DNA of 64,000 nucleotides from Gnomoniopsis sp. IMI 355080 (Eukaryota; Ascomycota; Sordariomycetes; Diaporthales; Gnomoniaceae). The stretch lies in contig JAPEVC010000007.1 in assembly GCA_027946555.1 (NCBI GenBank), positions 1-64,000 on the forward strand, read 5' to 3'. The notes beneath the pieces are model-generated. The model did no database searches. It was not told the DNA's origin and saw only the letters and a program-made list of their open reading frames with translations. The translations under genes were made by a program, and so were the position numbers. Positions within the stretch are counted from its first letter, which is position 1. Each line of letters begins with the position of its first letter. Shown piece by piece: positions 1 through 11,916 of this stretch.

Positions 1-574
1 TATGGGAACTATGATTCTTCCCAAGCATGGCGTTTGTTTGAAGTTGGGGGTCTCATACCTGGTACTCAAAAGAATTGTATAAAGTAAGGGAGGCATTATA
101 GGATAATAGGATGATGGGGAAGCGTGAAAGCATGGGCTGAACAGCTTTGTATCTAGACATTTGCTAAGACTAGTCGCGAGGCAACTTTAATCACAACACA
201 TATTTTTGAACATGAATAAAATGGTCTGACTTGGTTGAGAATGAAGTGGATCACTTGCAGATTTGTAATATCTAGCGGAGATGTTTCCCTTGCGCCAGAT
301 CCTGTATGCACCTCACCCTGAACGCCGCCGGTCCGAAACGCCCTGGACTTGTACCACCGTGGTATGTACACATATATCCCATCCCAATTATACAAAAAGA
401 CCAGCGAAGCTCTGTTCAGAGACTCCCACCTACAAAACAACATGCTGCTTGCTCCAGCCCTCAGCTCTTCCGTGACGTCGTCCTCAGCAGCCCAAAGTCC
501 TCACGGCCTCGCTGTCTCCCAAACCAGTTTCTCCTTCCCACCATCAAACCCCAAGAAGAACAACCCCTCCTACC
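1..574. other. Window edge and TIM22 3' flank
   Basis: No supportable gene. The short open frames here are overlapping or antisense to TIM22 and look like chance. The part next to 574 is probably the TIM22 3' untranslated region. Any gene further left lies outside the window. Confidence 0.5.
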
Positions 575-1281
575 TTACTCCTCCTCCTTAGGCATCCGCA
601 TCCAAGCATCAATCGCAGCTGAAAAAGCCGCAAACCCACCACACCCAACCGCCATCGCCTGCGGACCCCCATGGCGCGCCAGAATCGCCCCCGACAGACA
701 CCCCGCCGCAACGCCATTGCCCAGGTCGTTCTTGGCGCGGTACCCCTCGATGCCACACTCAATACCGCTAAAGAGCGCACCGACCATCCCAAAGTTCTTG
801 GCCGTCGAAAAGGAGCGCGCGCCCATGTCCTTGAGGCCGTGGCGCAGCTGCTGTTTCCACGGGAGCGAGGAGACGGGGGTTTTGGAGTCGCCGGCGACGG
901 TGGCTGTGTGCATAGGTGTGTCGTAGGCCATCTGGAAATAGGAGGAAGGAGAGGTACAATGTTAGCATGATTTCTGGGTGGATGGGACCAAAGTGTCTTA
1001 ACGTACAGAGGCCATGAAGGCTCCAAACATGCCGCCGAGGCCGAAGCCCATTACGCCTGACATGACTGTTTTTGCATAGCACGACTCCATCAGGTAGTGC
1101 ATCTTGCGCATATCTTCCGCCTACACATCCATCGTTAGCAAAGCTGATCCCTCCACTGGTGCCCTGCCTCAATGGGCTGCTTCGTCGGCTGGACACTGAC
1201 CATTTTCGCAGCATTGGCATCAGTCGGATTGCCCGCGCCTGCTGCGCCCGACATGCCCGGAAAGCCACCTGGTATGCTCAT
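575..1281 (-). CDS. TIM22: Mitochondrial inner-membrane translocase subunit Tim22
   Basis: Channel-forming core of the TIM22 carrier translocase, which inserts multispanning carrier proteins into the mitochondrial inner membrane. Three exons join in frame: 1201..1281, 1007..1120 and 575..931, giving 183 residues, the usual size of Tim22. The first exon is a Gly/Ala/Pro-rich leader. The second carries the cysteine-containing segment ESCYAKTVMSG followed by a Gly-rich helix (FGLGGMFGAFM). The third holds the remaining Tim17/22/23-family helices, with SGIECGIEGYRAK and NGVAAGCLSGAI. The start at 1281 is the only ATG that leads cleanly into the first donor (GTCAGT). Both introns have CTAAC branch sites. 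The final PKEEE tail is acidic. The family assignment is firm. The exact first exon is inferred from splice consensus. Confidence 0.9.
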
Positions 1282-2018
1282 GCTGCTGTATTAGGGATTT
1301 GTTGGCTGGGATGAGACGGATGGAGTCGTGATAGTGAGCGTCGGGTTTGGTGATGGTGTTTGCAGCCAAATGAGGTCTGAGTGAGAATGGAGAGAGTGGA
1401 AAGTCCAAAAGGCTCCGATAAGATAAGAATTTTCTTGGGCCATCATCGCCTGCAGGGCCCGGGCCGTCCCTCGGCGAAATTAGCCGCTCGGAGAAGTCCC
1501 AATGCGTGTGGGCTTTGCGAACAAAACCTAGAGAAATGTCTCTCACAGTCTACAACGCGAAGATGATGTACAGGTGGAATTCACTGCTTCGCCGTTTTAT
1601 TTCGCGCATAGGCTTGCTAGGTCTAAGAGTACCGCTCATGCTACGACTAGTCATGCTTTGCCAACAGGTCTTTCTTTCGGAATAAAACGATAAGAGATGA
1701 CCGGTCTTCTCCATTCACCTTGCTATCCACCCCTAACCATGTCAGTAAGTCCATATCTGCCACGCCGGCTTTCCTGCGCCCCATGCCTGCTAGTGGCTAA
1801 ACAAAACGAAATATAACGTCGAAACACAGATCCCACCTTCTCATTCCTTCCATTCTTGGAAGGGAAGATCCGATGTTGAGTGTCCTGCAGGTGCAGGTAT
1901 ATGATGACCGACAAAGAAGATCGGGTAACGCCTTGAGCGTAGGCTGTGTGGAAAGTGGTCAGGTGGCGCCTCCTCGGTGCTGCGTCTTTCGCAGGATGCA
2001 CATAGAGACTCAACGTGA
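1282..2018. other. Intergenic: TIM22 upstream region and UBP15 3' flank
   Basis: Both flanking genes run on the minus strand, so this stretch holds the TIM22 promoter and the UBP15 terminator region. I see no coding signal, RNA gene or repeat in it. Confidence 0.5.
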
Positions 2019-5000
2019 CTATTTCAGGAACAAGTCTCCAACACCGTTCCGCAATGTTCGGGTTCGATCTACGTGGTCCAATCCGAGTTGGTCATCATCC
2101 TCGGTGGCCAATTCCGAGAGAACATCATCTGTAAGTGGGTCAGTCTGCGTCCCAAGCTGTTGATTTTGTGAGTGTTAGGAGCCTCTTACTGTCTTGCAAG
2201 TAATGCACCTTGGAGTACGGTCTCCTAACCAGTGCGAACTTGATCTTCTCAAAACTTTTGCCCTTCAATCCTGTCCGCTTCTCCAAGCGCTTCCTGGTAT
2301 CGACAAATGCCTCACCCGGGACCATAAGGAAACGGAATGGTATGCCGTGCGGTCGGGTAGCCTCGTTCTGGAAATGGAAGCAGTTGATGTACTCCTTTTC
2401 AGTCGCCTCGGCTTCCTCTGGCGGTATTCTCTCAGCCAGAAGGGCAGTGTACTCGTTGATACTTATGACGGGGTATTCGCGTGACATATCTCTGAAGAAC
2501 CTGTGGTTATTGGCCTCAAAGATACGGATCTTTCCAGCTTCAGCCTCGTCAGGCAGCTGTGCCTTCTTAATGAGCCCACTGATAACATCTTCGATGATGC
2601 CATTCTTGGGCACTAGTATGTCGAATTGCTCCTATGTCTCAAATTAGCAAAGGTTCACACAGATTGCTGGACAGAATAAACCACTTGCCTCCTTTGTGAT
2701 GCCTTCACTAAGCCAAGAAATCTTGATGTTCTTCTTGGTGTCAAGCTCGGCCAAGCTCATATCCAGCACCTCAAAGTACAGGGCATCATTCCTCTGATTC
2801 TGATTGAGCTGGGAGTATGTAGTGGGACTTAAGATGCTCTGCAGTGTCTGGTTTGTCGAAGACCTCTTGACAGTGATTCTTGGGGCACCTGTACTATTAA
2901 CGGTGTAGAACCGAATATGTGTTGGGTCCACACCGAGCTGGGCGCCAACTCTCTCAGCAAGTTGATCATACATGATCTTGGCACTGAGAACAAGCTCGAA
3001 TGGTGGGTACTTGTTAGGATCTGAGCGGGTTGGATGAGCATGGAACCTAACCGTCCTCTTGAACTGGAGGAAGTCATAGTACTGCTTGGCATCCTCGCAG
3101 CGATCTCCTGCCCTGACACTATAAAATGTTAGCTGGGTCTACGATATGGCGCCTAATTTGGTACTCACAGCTCTTCCGGCGCTTTATCACCAAGCCCAAG
3201 TCTCTTCTCAAGCCCTGGCTTTTTCTCTGTCACCCTCTGGAAACAAAGGATATCGCCATCTTGGAGCTCGGCCATCTTAAGGGTCATCCGTGGCTTCAGG
3301 TTCTCGATCATGGTGGGCTTGATTTCCTCCCAAAGCATGATCTTGTCATCTCCAGGAAGCTTCTCTCCCCAGTCCATCTTCTTGCAGATTGTTGGAACAA
3401 GATCCTCAATCTTCTTCTCTTTGTTGATGTAGACATGACCTACACCATGGAGAGCTTGTTTCTCAACGTCAAAATGCTTGAGAAACAGCAGGATCAAATC
3501 ATTCTTCACAACCATGCCGTTAGTTTGGCTCTGGTAAGTGGGCCAGACAGCATCACCCTCAGCGGTCACTTCCTCTGCAACCTCAACCCAGACGCGCAAG
3601 ATGTTGTTGTGGTGACTCGCGGACTTGTTATAGCTCTCCTCGACAGTCAACCTCATATCCATCATGGGAGTATCTGGTCGGATCGTCTTGTTCTGCCGGT
3701 TGACCATTAGCCAAAGGCGCACTCGTTTAGGATCCGCTTGAATATCCTCAGCAATACGGTCAACAACGTCTTGGAGCGTAGATGAGCGCAATGTTCTGTA
3801 GGACTTGGGTGCAGTGGGATCCTGCTCGAAGTTTGCGTCGAAGTTGGCAAGGTCCGTACCGCCATGCTGCTCGAAGGTGGATGGCAGGATGGCTTTGACA
3901 GCCATGTACAGATGCTGCTCTTCTCGCTCCCGCCTTCGAGCCTCACGAATCGCAGCCTCTTCATCAAACCGCTGACGCAAATGTTTGGGGATGTCATCCT
4001 CTACCACGGGGCAGAGTATTTTGTCCACCTTGGTCTGCCGGATGTAGACCAACATGTAGGCACTGTTAGGCCGCATTATGGGCGCTTTCCTCTGCAAAGG
4101 CGTTCGCAGGTTGTTGGTGAGGGGCCGGTACTCGCCTCCAAAGTTTTCTTCCAAGACCTCCCGCTTCGTAGCCTTTGTCACCTTGTCGTCGTCATACTTG
4201 TAGAACCAGCCCTCCTTGTTAGGCTTTATAAATGCGTAGTAGTGGCCTGCATTGAGATCGCCACTGTGTACTAGCACGCCATGGAGCTGATACGTCCAGT
4301 TTTGGGTCTTGTCGGCGTCATCCGACAAATACGGCAGTGCGTCAAAGGTCTCGGGGAATTCGTAGCGGTCGTTGATTTTGGTCATAGTGTCCCGCATGTA
4401 GTCGTACTCGAAACGCTTTAGCTGCAGGTGCAACACATCGGGAAAGCTCATGAAGATAACGCCCTTGTTCGCGTCCTGTAGCTTGTATTGGTCGCCCGCC
4501 ATGTACTGATTCTCGCCATCCATCTTTTCGACCTGGATATAGTCCTGGAAGCTCTCCTGCAAGCTCTTGTTCCCAGAGACGTTGAGTTGAACGTCCCAGA
4601 AATCCTCTATACGGCTGGATTCATAGTCGACGTTGATGCACGAGATGTACGTTTTGATCTTGCCGCTGAACATTTCCGGCAGCACATTCTCGGCCTTGGT
4701 ACCCTTCATCTTTTCTTCCATGCGTTCCATCAACTTGCGCGACAGCTCTTGCACGTCTTGTTGCTCGAAGATGTGTCTTGTCTCCCAGCCAAATGATTTG
4801 GTAAGCTCGTTCGTCCCAACCGCTGCATTAGCTGTCTGCAATTGGTAGAATAGGCGTTGGAGTGTGTATGCGCTGTTAGTCATGCTCTCGTCCTCTTCAG
4901 TCGGGATCTCGTACACAGCCTTCTCTTTGATTAGTATACACCGATCTGGTAAAATTCATTGAAGGGCTTTGCCTGCCTACCTTTCGGAAAGCGTTTGTGA

Positions 5001-5854
5001 AATATAGTGATTGTAGGAGCGAGTTCAAGTAGCAGGTCGCGCCCTGATTCTTGAGCCCGACGAAACCTGTCTCCTTCTTCGAGTCGTAGTTGGTGAAATT
5101 GTGCCACAAGACTCCGGTCTCATCCTCGACGTGTCTGACATACACGGTGATGTTGACGGTATCATCCTCGATCATGGGCCGGCCGGAGGATTCCCAAGGC
5201 GCAAATAGCTTACGGGTCTCTAAGAACTTTGTGAAGCCCCAATCGCTCTCCTCCTTGGTGAACCTGTGGTGTGCGCTGTGATGGGCGAATATGGTCGGAT
5301 CATTGGGATTCCACAGAACCAAGGCAAATTGGGTACAGCAGCTCCAATCCTCCGGAATTTCGTTCGTGTCGAAGCCATGCTCCAAATATATTGACACTTG
5401 GTCCACGTTATTGCCGAATGGAAATAGCAGTATCCGCCTGCGCTCAAGTGTTAGCGCATGCCTCGATTCTCCCCGAGTAACCTGGGCCATACCAAGGGGA
5501 GCCTCCAGCTTGGAAAGTAGGCCCATGCTCTTTCTTATTTTGCTGACGCCAATTCTCAACCTTCCATGTAAAGACAGTGTCTGACAGAACCTTGGGTTCT
5601 TCGACCAGGGGTGGCAGCACAAGCTCCTTTATAGCGTCGTCTGTGTCGCGTCAGCATATCCATCGCTAAGCTTGACACTTTCCTTCAATTGTGCACGTAC
5701 GGTCGTCTGCCCTAGGTAGATCCTGCAGCTGCTCTGTTTCTGTCTCCAGATTGTCTGGGTTGATGATTGTGAGGCTGTCCTTCTCGGCATCGTTTGCGGT
5801 TGGCTCGACAATGTGTTCCTCGGTGTCGACCATCATGTCATTAGGCGAGGGCAT
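2019..5854 (-). CDS. UBP15: Ubiquitin carboxyl-terminal hydrolase, USP7/Ubp15 type
   Basis: Cysteine protease that removes ubiquitin from proteins; yeast Ubp15 and human USP7 are the relatives. Seven exons join in frame: 5701..5854, 5493..5640, 4981..5437, 3169..4919, 2689..3118, 2190..2631 and 2019..2128, giving 1163 residues, a normal family length. Order: a short acidic N-terminus, a MATH/TRAF domain (about residues 75-210, with FTWKVENW and ILLFPFGNN), the USP catalytic core, then the long C-terminal ubiquitin-like region. The catalytic Cys is about residue 236 in GLKNQGATCYLNS. The His box HSGDLNAGHYYAF is near residue 479, followed by YKYDDDKVT. The intron between 2632 and 2688 is of the GC-AG class. 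The start at 5854 (MPSPND) sits just after a strong branch site and CAG, so an intron probably lies in the leader. The frame is open further upstream to an ATG at 6136, a less likely alternative. Confidence 0.93.
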
Positions 5855-7818
5855 ATCTGGGTTGAAGGCCTTCTCGGGAGAAGTCAAGTTAGTAACATGA
5901 TCATTGTTGAGAAGTCTCCAGAGCTGCTCATCGACCTGCGAGGAAGTGGAGGTGCGCGTGGAACAGGGCTGAAGGTGTTCCGATAGAGAGGTCGAAGAAG
6001 GGGTGCGAGGAGGTGTGTGGTCGAACGGAGTGGAAGCGGTTGGCCTCGGAGTACGCAGCGAGGCCCAGTCTCGCTCGGGCGGGCTGCTCCGGGTGCGACG
6101 GGACTTCCTCCCGAACCTCCTGGACAGAAGAGGCATAGCAGAGAGAAAACGAACAGAATGTAGGCGTAGAGGTTGCTTGCATAAGATGTGTGCGTATGTG
6201 GGCGAGGGAGTGAAAGTGCAGGGCGCAGCTGTGTCGAGGTGTGCGGGTTGTCTTGGAGGGGTAGCCGGATGTAGAGGAGTGATGTTTATGCGAATTGACT
6301 TACCATTTCTGCGACAGCAGCCGGATGGATGCGCAGTGTTACCAAGGGACAGGAGTGATGGCCAAGGTCGTGCCTTCAAGTCGAGATCTTGCGAGCCGCG
6401 GGCAGCAGGAAACACTGCAATGGGACGGGCTTGTGTTGAGGTTGATGGTTGGGGAGAGGTTTTTGCAGAAAGAGCGATCTGGAAAGGCAGGCCGACCTCT
6501 GCGGGTGCAAGTGAGGTGAGGTACGCAGTAGACACGGACACGCCTGGAAGTGGCTTGCGGGCAAGCAAGGTGGGCACACGCGTGCTGCTGTACCCGGAGG
6601 ACTGGGCCGGCCTCGAGAATTACCTAACTGCAAAGAAGACGTCACTCGGCACAGCTGGAGGATCGAACTATGATGCCTGGAGCAACGGGCGCCACGACAG
6701 GCCAAGGGGCTGCTGATCCCGCTTCGCTCTCTGAAGAATCTTGGAGAAGTGTTGGGCAAGTACCTAGAGGGCAACAACGATACTTTGTCCAGCAATGGTG
6801 TTGTAGAAGATAAAGCAGGTGTAGGAAGGGATCTTTGGAATTTCGCAATTCTGAGAAATTTACAGGCAAGAATTGTCAGAAGGCCAAGTACATCGCGCAG
6901 AGAGGTTAGGTGTGTGCCACTAACAACCTCACCTGGGAGCAAACCTGATTGGTATCTAGCCCTGTCACTGGCCCCGCCGTATGACGTTCTTGCGCTCTAA
7001 TCACTGTATTCAGCAGTGCACTGCCCTTCCTGGACTTGCCCACATTCATCTAAGTCAGACTGATACAGCCTGGCAAACATATCATGTCTACGCTTGCTTG
7101 GGTAGTCAGCAGTGTGGAAATACAAGAGGAAGGGATGCATAAGAAGTAGTCAGCCGTCAGGCAAGCAAGTGCAAGTACTGACTGCACTTTCAAGCTTACT
7201 ATATAGTACTCGTCGTGGGCAGGTATTTATTATAGCCTACAATGTCCCCCAGGGCACCTGCATTTGCCACTGTAACATAAGATTCTGACAATAAGATCAG
7301 TTGTCACTTGCATTAGGTTGTGGTCTCCTTATTTTCTTATTGAAGCCAGTGAAACACTATTTACTTGCCCATATGATGCTTCATTGTTATCGTGGCAGTG
7401 TCATTTGCTCTAGGGTCGAGCATTCGCTCCCTTATTACTATGTATACAAGAGATGCGGTTCTGAGATCCATGGTGGGGTTACCTACCAAGCACACACTTC
7501 TGAAGCTCCCTCCCCCACTTTTTTGCATGGCTACGAGTAACTCCATTTGGCGCTGCTTTGCATGTACACAAGATGCTTGACGGCACGCTTCAGCTCTCTT
7601 GTGTCAAGCTTGTGTTCAGAACATGACCTCCAAAAAGAGAGTCACCTGCACATGCAACCCCTTTTACCCTCATTCCTTGAATCGGCAAAGCCAGGGTCGG
7701 ACAAATTGACGCTTTCATTCACCCTCTTTGCCCTCACAAACAGGCCACCTAGCATTCTCTCCTCCATCCTAGACAAAGTCTCAGTCAAGCAAGTTACTCA
7801 TATGGAACCGCCCCCGGA
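5855..7818. other. Divergent intergenic region with probable 5'UTR intron of UBP15
   Basis: About 2 kb between two divergently transcribed genes. On the minus strand a strong donor (GTAAGTCA, first base at 6303) and a TTACTAAC branch site (about 5888-5895) with acceptor CAG ending at 5857 define a likely 447-bp leader intron of UBP15. I see no other supportable gene. Plus-strand open frames around 7301-7861 show no family resemblance. Confidence 0.5.
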
Positions 7819-9589
7819 ATGTCGACCTCGGCGGGCCGAACGGCCTCAAAATCAAACATGACGACAATGTGCACGGCGTCGTGTTCAAAACGGCGGCTAC
7901 CCGCCCCAGGACAGGGTCGTCTTCTGTTGGCCCTGCCAAAGCTACCTGCCCAAACTCGGCCCATACTGTCGCGAGCACGCGAGCACACACGTGAGCTCCA
8001 TACTCACCAGTGGAGGGCTGTATCTATTCTCGATGAGTACGATCTTGACTAGAGGACCCATCTCTGTGCACACAATTCACTGACTGGACTGTCACGACTC
8101 AGCTGGGTGAGCAAGGAGGCCAGGCCCATCAGCCTGCGCCAGCTCATGGTCTTTGGGCGCTCTCTAAACGAACAGAGACTTGTCAGCTCAGCCAACTATG
8201 TAAGGACCGAGCTGCCACGGAGGTATGTGCTTTTTTTCTTCTTTCGCATGCATATGAGTGCGCCGTGAGAAGAAAGACAAACTTCTTCGGCCGTACGGGC
8301 GTGGACAAGGGGAGACTTTGTGTGTGCTGACCTAGTTTCTCCTTGGTGCAGACTTGCCCATCGCATCCGCGATATGCAAACACTGCCCTACTGTGTTGTG
8401 GCGAATCCTCACTTCAATGAGGTCTATGAGCTTTATTATGAGGCCTTCGACAAGTTTAGGCGGGTGCCCGAGGTTCGTTCGCTAGAGGACAATGACCGCT
8501 TTTGTGAAATCATCAGCGACATGCTGAAAAAGCATTTGTCCGTGATACCGAAATTAGCCATGGGCATTCTGGAAACAAGTGCCGTTGAGATGCTCCCAGC
8601 CAAAGAACTCGATGGCTTTATGAACGCTATTCTACGATCTGTAAGCTACCCCATTGAGGTCCTACATATATGTGTATATATTCAACTCCAGTGCTGACGC
8701 CTAAACATAGCGAATCTCGCGCCGCGTGATAGCAGAGCAACATCTCTCCCTCACCGAGACCTTCCACTCATCCATACACAATCAAGACCAAGCCGTATCC
8801 GCTCCGGACTCCGAATTCATCGGCAAAGTCTTCCTCAAATGCAACGCCGCCGACGTGATCCAGCGCTGCGGCCGCGCCGTCATGGCCCTCGCCCGCTCCG
8901 CCTATGGCGATGACGTCGCGCTCCCGGAAATCAAGCTCTCTGGCCACCTGGATGCCAACTTTCCCTTCATCCTCTCCCACATGGAGTACATCATCGGCGA
9001 GCTGCTGCGCAACAGCGTTCAAAGCGTCATCGAGCAACAACTACGTCGCGTTGCGGGGAAGCCCGTGGCAGGCTCCTCCTCCTCCTCCCACCAGCAGCAA
9101 CTGGCCCCGATCGAGGTCACCATCTGTGAGTCGTCCAAGCACGTCGTCATCCGCGTCAGCGACCAGGGCGGCGGTATTCCGCGTGACGTCCTGCCATACC
9201 TCTGGTCATTTGTCAAAGGTCCGCGCAGTCAGCGCATCCTGTCGAACCTGACCCAAGTGCCCATGATGGCTGCGACGCTGCAAGAGGTCCGCGTCGATGA
9301 GCCGGCAGATCCAAGTGGCGGCGGTGCCGGCGGTGGCGAGGCATCCAGTCGTGGGACTAGATCGCCGAGCACCGACTACGTGAGCTCGCTGTCGTCGTTG
9401 ACGAGTAGGCCTCCCAACTTGCGGCTGGGCATGGGACTGCCACTGAGTCGGATTTATGCCGAGTATTGGGCGGGCAGCTTAGAGGCGCAAAGTCTGTGGG
9501 GTTACGGGGTAGACGTGTTCTTCCAGGTGTCGAAGCTGGGGAACAAGAATGAACAGTTGTTGACAAGAGCAATGATGGATGCTGTCTGA
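7819..9589 (+). CDS. Mitochondrial pyruvate/branched-chain ketoacid dehydrogenase kinase
   Basis: Mitochondrial protein kinase of the GHKL fold that phosphorylates and inactivates the E1 component of a 2-oxoacid dehydrogenase complex, like yeast Pkp1/Pkp2. Four exons join in frame: 7819..8036, 8103..8222, 8352..8640 and 8711..9589, giving 501 residues. The first 60 residues are Arg/Ser/Ala-rich with almost no acidic residues, as in a matrix-targeting peptide. The BCDHK N-domain follows (ARPISLRQLMVFGR, YVRTELPRRLAHRIRDM). The ATP-binding part has an N-box HMEYIIGELLRNSVQ near residue 300, G1 box DQGGGIP near 360 and G2 box GMGLPLSRIYAEYW near 450. A Gly/Ser-rich insertion (about 405-445) interrupts the ATP-lid region. 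A second in-frame ATG at 7858 could be the real start. Whether pyruvate or branched-chain dehydrogenase is the target cannot be told from sequence alone. Confidence 0.9.
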
Positions 9590-10567
9590 GAGGAACTGAG
9601 TTGCGAAGAAGTGATTTCGTGGAGAACGGGCATATTTATGACAGCATTTACTGGGTAGCGGGATTTCAATACGGACTGCACATGGCAGATAGATATATAA
9701 ACGTATAGCTACGACTTGGAGACAAGGGCATATACTACAGAATTTTGCCTCCTCACTTATAGCCATCCTGCTGACCTTCGACTCCGTTGGCCACTTCGTC
9801 TGCGATGCTAGTCTCATCCCAAAATTATCTTGTGCGTGTGTGGAGACATCGTCGGGGAGAGTGATACTTTGTAGGTCAATGTGTATTCATCTTGTACATC
9901 GAGGCGCCAGCCCGTTTAGTTGGGTACAGTGATCAGAAACGTAATGTGTATCTGGTGGAGGAGAGTGGTTTCACTTCAAGGTTGGCATTGCTGGTCCGGC
10001 AGAGACCACTATTGTCGTCTCGCGATGACGTGGCGGACACATGTTCGGAACCTACAATGTTCTCTGGGATCGACAAGAGTAGTATTTGAGATGACATAGC
10101 AGTCCCCCATCTTCACTTATCAAAAAGTCTAAGAGAGGCAGCCATTCTCATTAAGTGGTATCGTGGAAAAGTGACGGACAATTACATGGTTATTTAAGAA
10201 TAGGGTAAAGGAGGACTCGTGATGCTCTCGAGTAGAAGCAGAAAGCTGGCCCAAATGAAGAAGAAAAATTGAGCTCAGCTTTTCCACCTCGATTAACCTC
10301 CATATGTTGACCCGGTCGAAGAAAAAAGGAAACGACAAAAGTGTCGGACGAAATTCCCCAGCCCTCCTCGCAACCCATCGAGAGCGCACTCAAACGTTCG
10401 CAAGCAAGGCTCCAAAGGCATATCCATAACGTCGCCAAGCACCTTTTGATAGTAGACCTCTTGTGCGTAAAACCCAGCCCGCTAAGCTACCAGAAACTCC
10501 CAACCCGGGTAATCAATCCGTTCTCGTGACAGGTGACGCCAGGCCTTCAAACCGCTACGTCGTGGCC
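9590..10567. other. Convergent 3' region
   Basis: Space between the 3' ends of the kinase gene (plus) and the septin gene (minus). I see no coding signal. It should hold both terminators. Confidence 0.5.
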
Positions 10568-11916
10568 CTAGCGACGTCCGTGGCTACGAACAGCACTTCC
10601 CTGCATCTGCTCCAACTCCTGCTCGAGGGACTTGATCTGTGCATGAGTCTGCTCCAGATCCTTGTTAAGGCGGTCACGCTCGGCAATGAGCTTCTGCTCC
10701 CATTGTCGGAAACGCTGCTCCTCGATCTTGACCTGCTCGGTGAAGCGCTTCCGGAGCGCCTCCTCCTCCTCCTTGTACTTGGGGTTGTCCAGCTTGCGTG
10801 GGCGCGCCTCGCCGAATTTGCGGGTCTCCATCTGTTGCGCGCGGTAGGCCTCGTAGTGCAGCTCCTCGGTGGTGTGGATCAGGTCGAGCATGTGGGTGCG
10901 GATCAGGATGGATCGCAGCTTCTTGAAGTCGCAGTGGTCCTCGTTCTCCACCTCGGCAACACCCCATGAGTATTGACGGCCCTTGACAATACGGCCATCG
11001 CCGGTCTTGACGTCCTTCTCGGATCCGATGACAGCAAAAGGCATGGCGGCCATCAAGCTGCGGGCATGTTGGGCAGCAGCCTCGTCATCCTCCTCCACAG
11101 GGGGTTGGTAGATCTTGATGCTCTGGGCCTCGATAACAGCTCGAATCTAGAAAACAGTCAGTTGCTGCAAGATATGATGTCGGTGCCTTAGCTTGATACG
11201 TACGCGCTGCTTGAACCGAGCCAGATCGGCTGGGCTGAGAGTATCAGCCTTGGCAATCACAGGGATCAGGTTGACACGCGAGCAAAGGCGCTTCATCACC
11301 TCGATGTCGAGAGGCTTCAGAGTGTGACCGGTAGGACGGATGAAGTACAAGCAGGCGTGTACACGAAGATCGATCTTGTCATTTCGGCGGGGCTGCTGCT
11401 CCTGGAGCATGTACGACTCGTGCTGGTCATCGAGGAACTCGATGATGGGCATCCAAGAATCTCTGTTGTTGACGTAGTCACCGAATCCGGGAGTGTCGAT
11501 GACGGTCAGGCGGACTGCAACACATAAGTCAATTGACTGGGTTCTTGTCTTGTTATGCCCCGCGTTCTCTTTCTTGTTTTGTGCAACGTACCCTTGAAGA
11601 ACTTCTCCTCCAGCTCGGCCTTGGTGATCTCGATCTCTACAGTCTTGTCGACCTGCTTCTGGTGACGGCGCTTGTGATCGGCATAGTTCTTGATTGTGGT
11701 AGAGAAAAGAGTGTTGATGAAGGTCGTCTTGCCAAGGCCCGACTCGCCAGCAACCTGTTACGCTCTTGTTAGGGGATTGTGTCGACCAATACTCTCAACA
11801 GGGGCACGGTAGCAACTCACCATGATGGTGAAGGCAGCACCTCGCTTGGCAACTATCTTGTGACGCTGATTGGGAAGGTTTGCAATCCCGATGGGACTGG
11901 CGCTTTGGTCGGCCAT
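10568..11916 (-). CDS. cdc12: Septin of the Cdc12/AspC group
   Basis: GTP-binding cytoskeletal protein that co-assembles with other septins into filaments and rings at septation and branching sites. Four exons join in frame: 11821..11916, 11592..11754, 11204..11514 and 10568..11146, giving 382 residues. The N-terminus carries the polybasic/hydrophobic start of the septin core (GIANLPNQRHKIV). The P-loop GESGLGKT lies at about residues 34-41 and spans the first exon junction region. The switch DTPGFGD is near 94 and the specificity motif AKADTLS near 173. The septin-unique element (WGVAEVENEDHCDF, LRSILIRTHMLDLI) follows, and residues from about 310 on form a charged coiled coil rich in E, K, R and Q. 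The order and the start GIANLPNQR fit yeast Cdc12 and Aspergillus AspC better than Cdc3, Cdc10 or Cdc11. The start ATG lies in a good fungal context. Confidence 0.93.

Noticed and set aside
306..926. 206-codon plus-strand frame
   Set aside because: Antisense to the last exon and 3' flank of TIM22; composition follows the TIM22 codons and shows no family pattern.
7547..7861. 104-codon plus-strand frame before the kinase gene
   Set aside because: Lies in a different frame from the kinase start and shows no domain.
10463..10969. 168-codon Leu-rich plus-strand frame
   Set aside because: Antisense of the septin coiled coil; Leu arises from reading Glu/Lys codons backwards.
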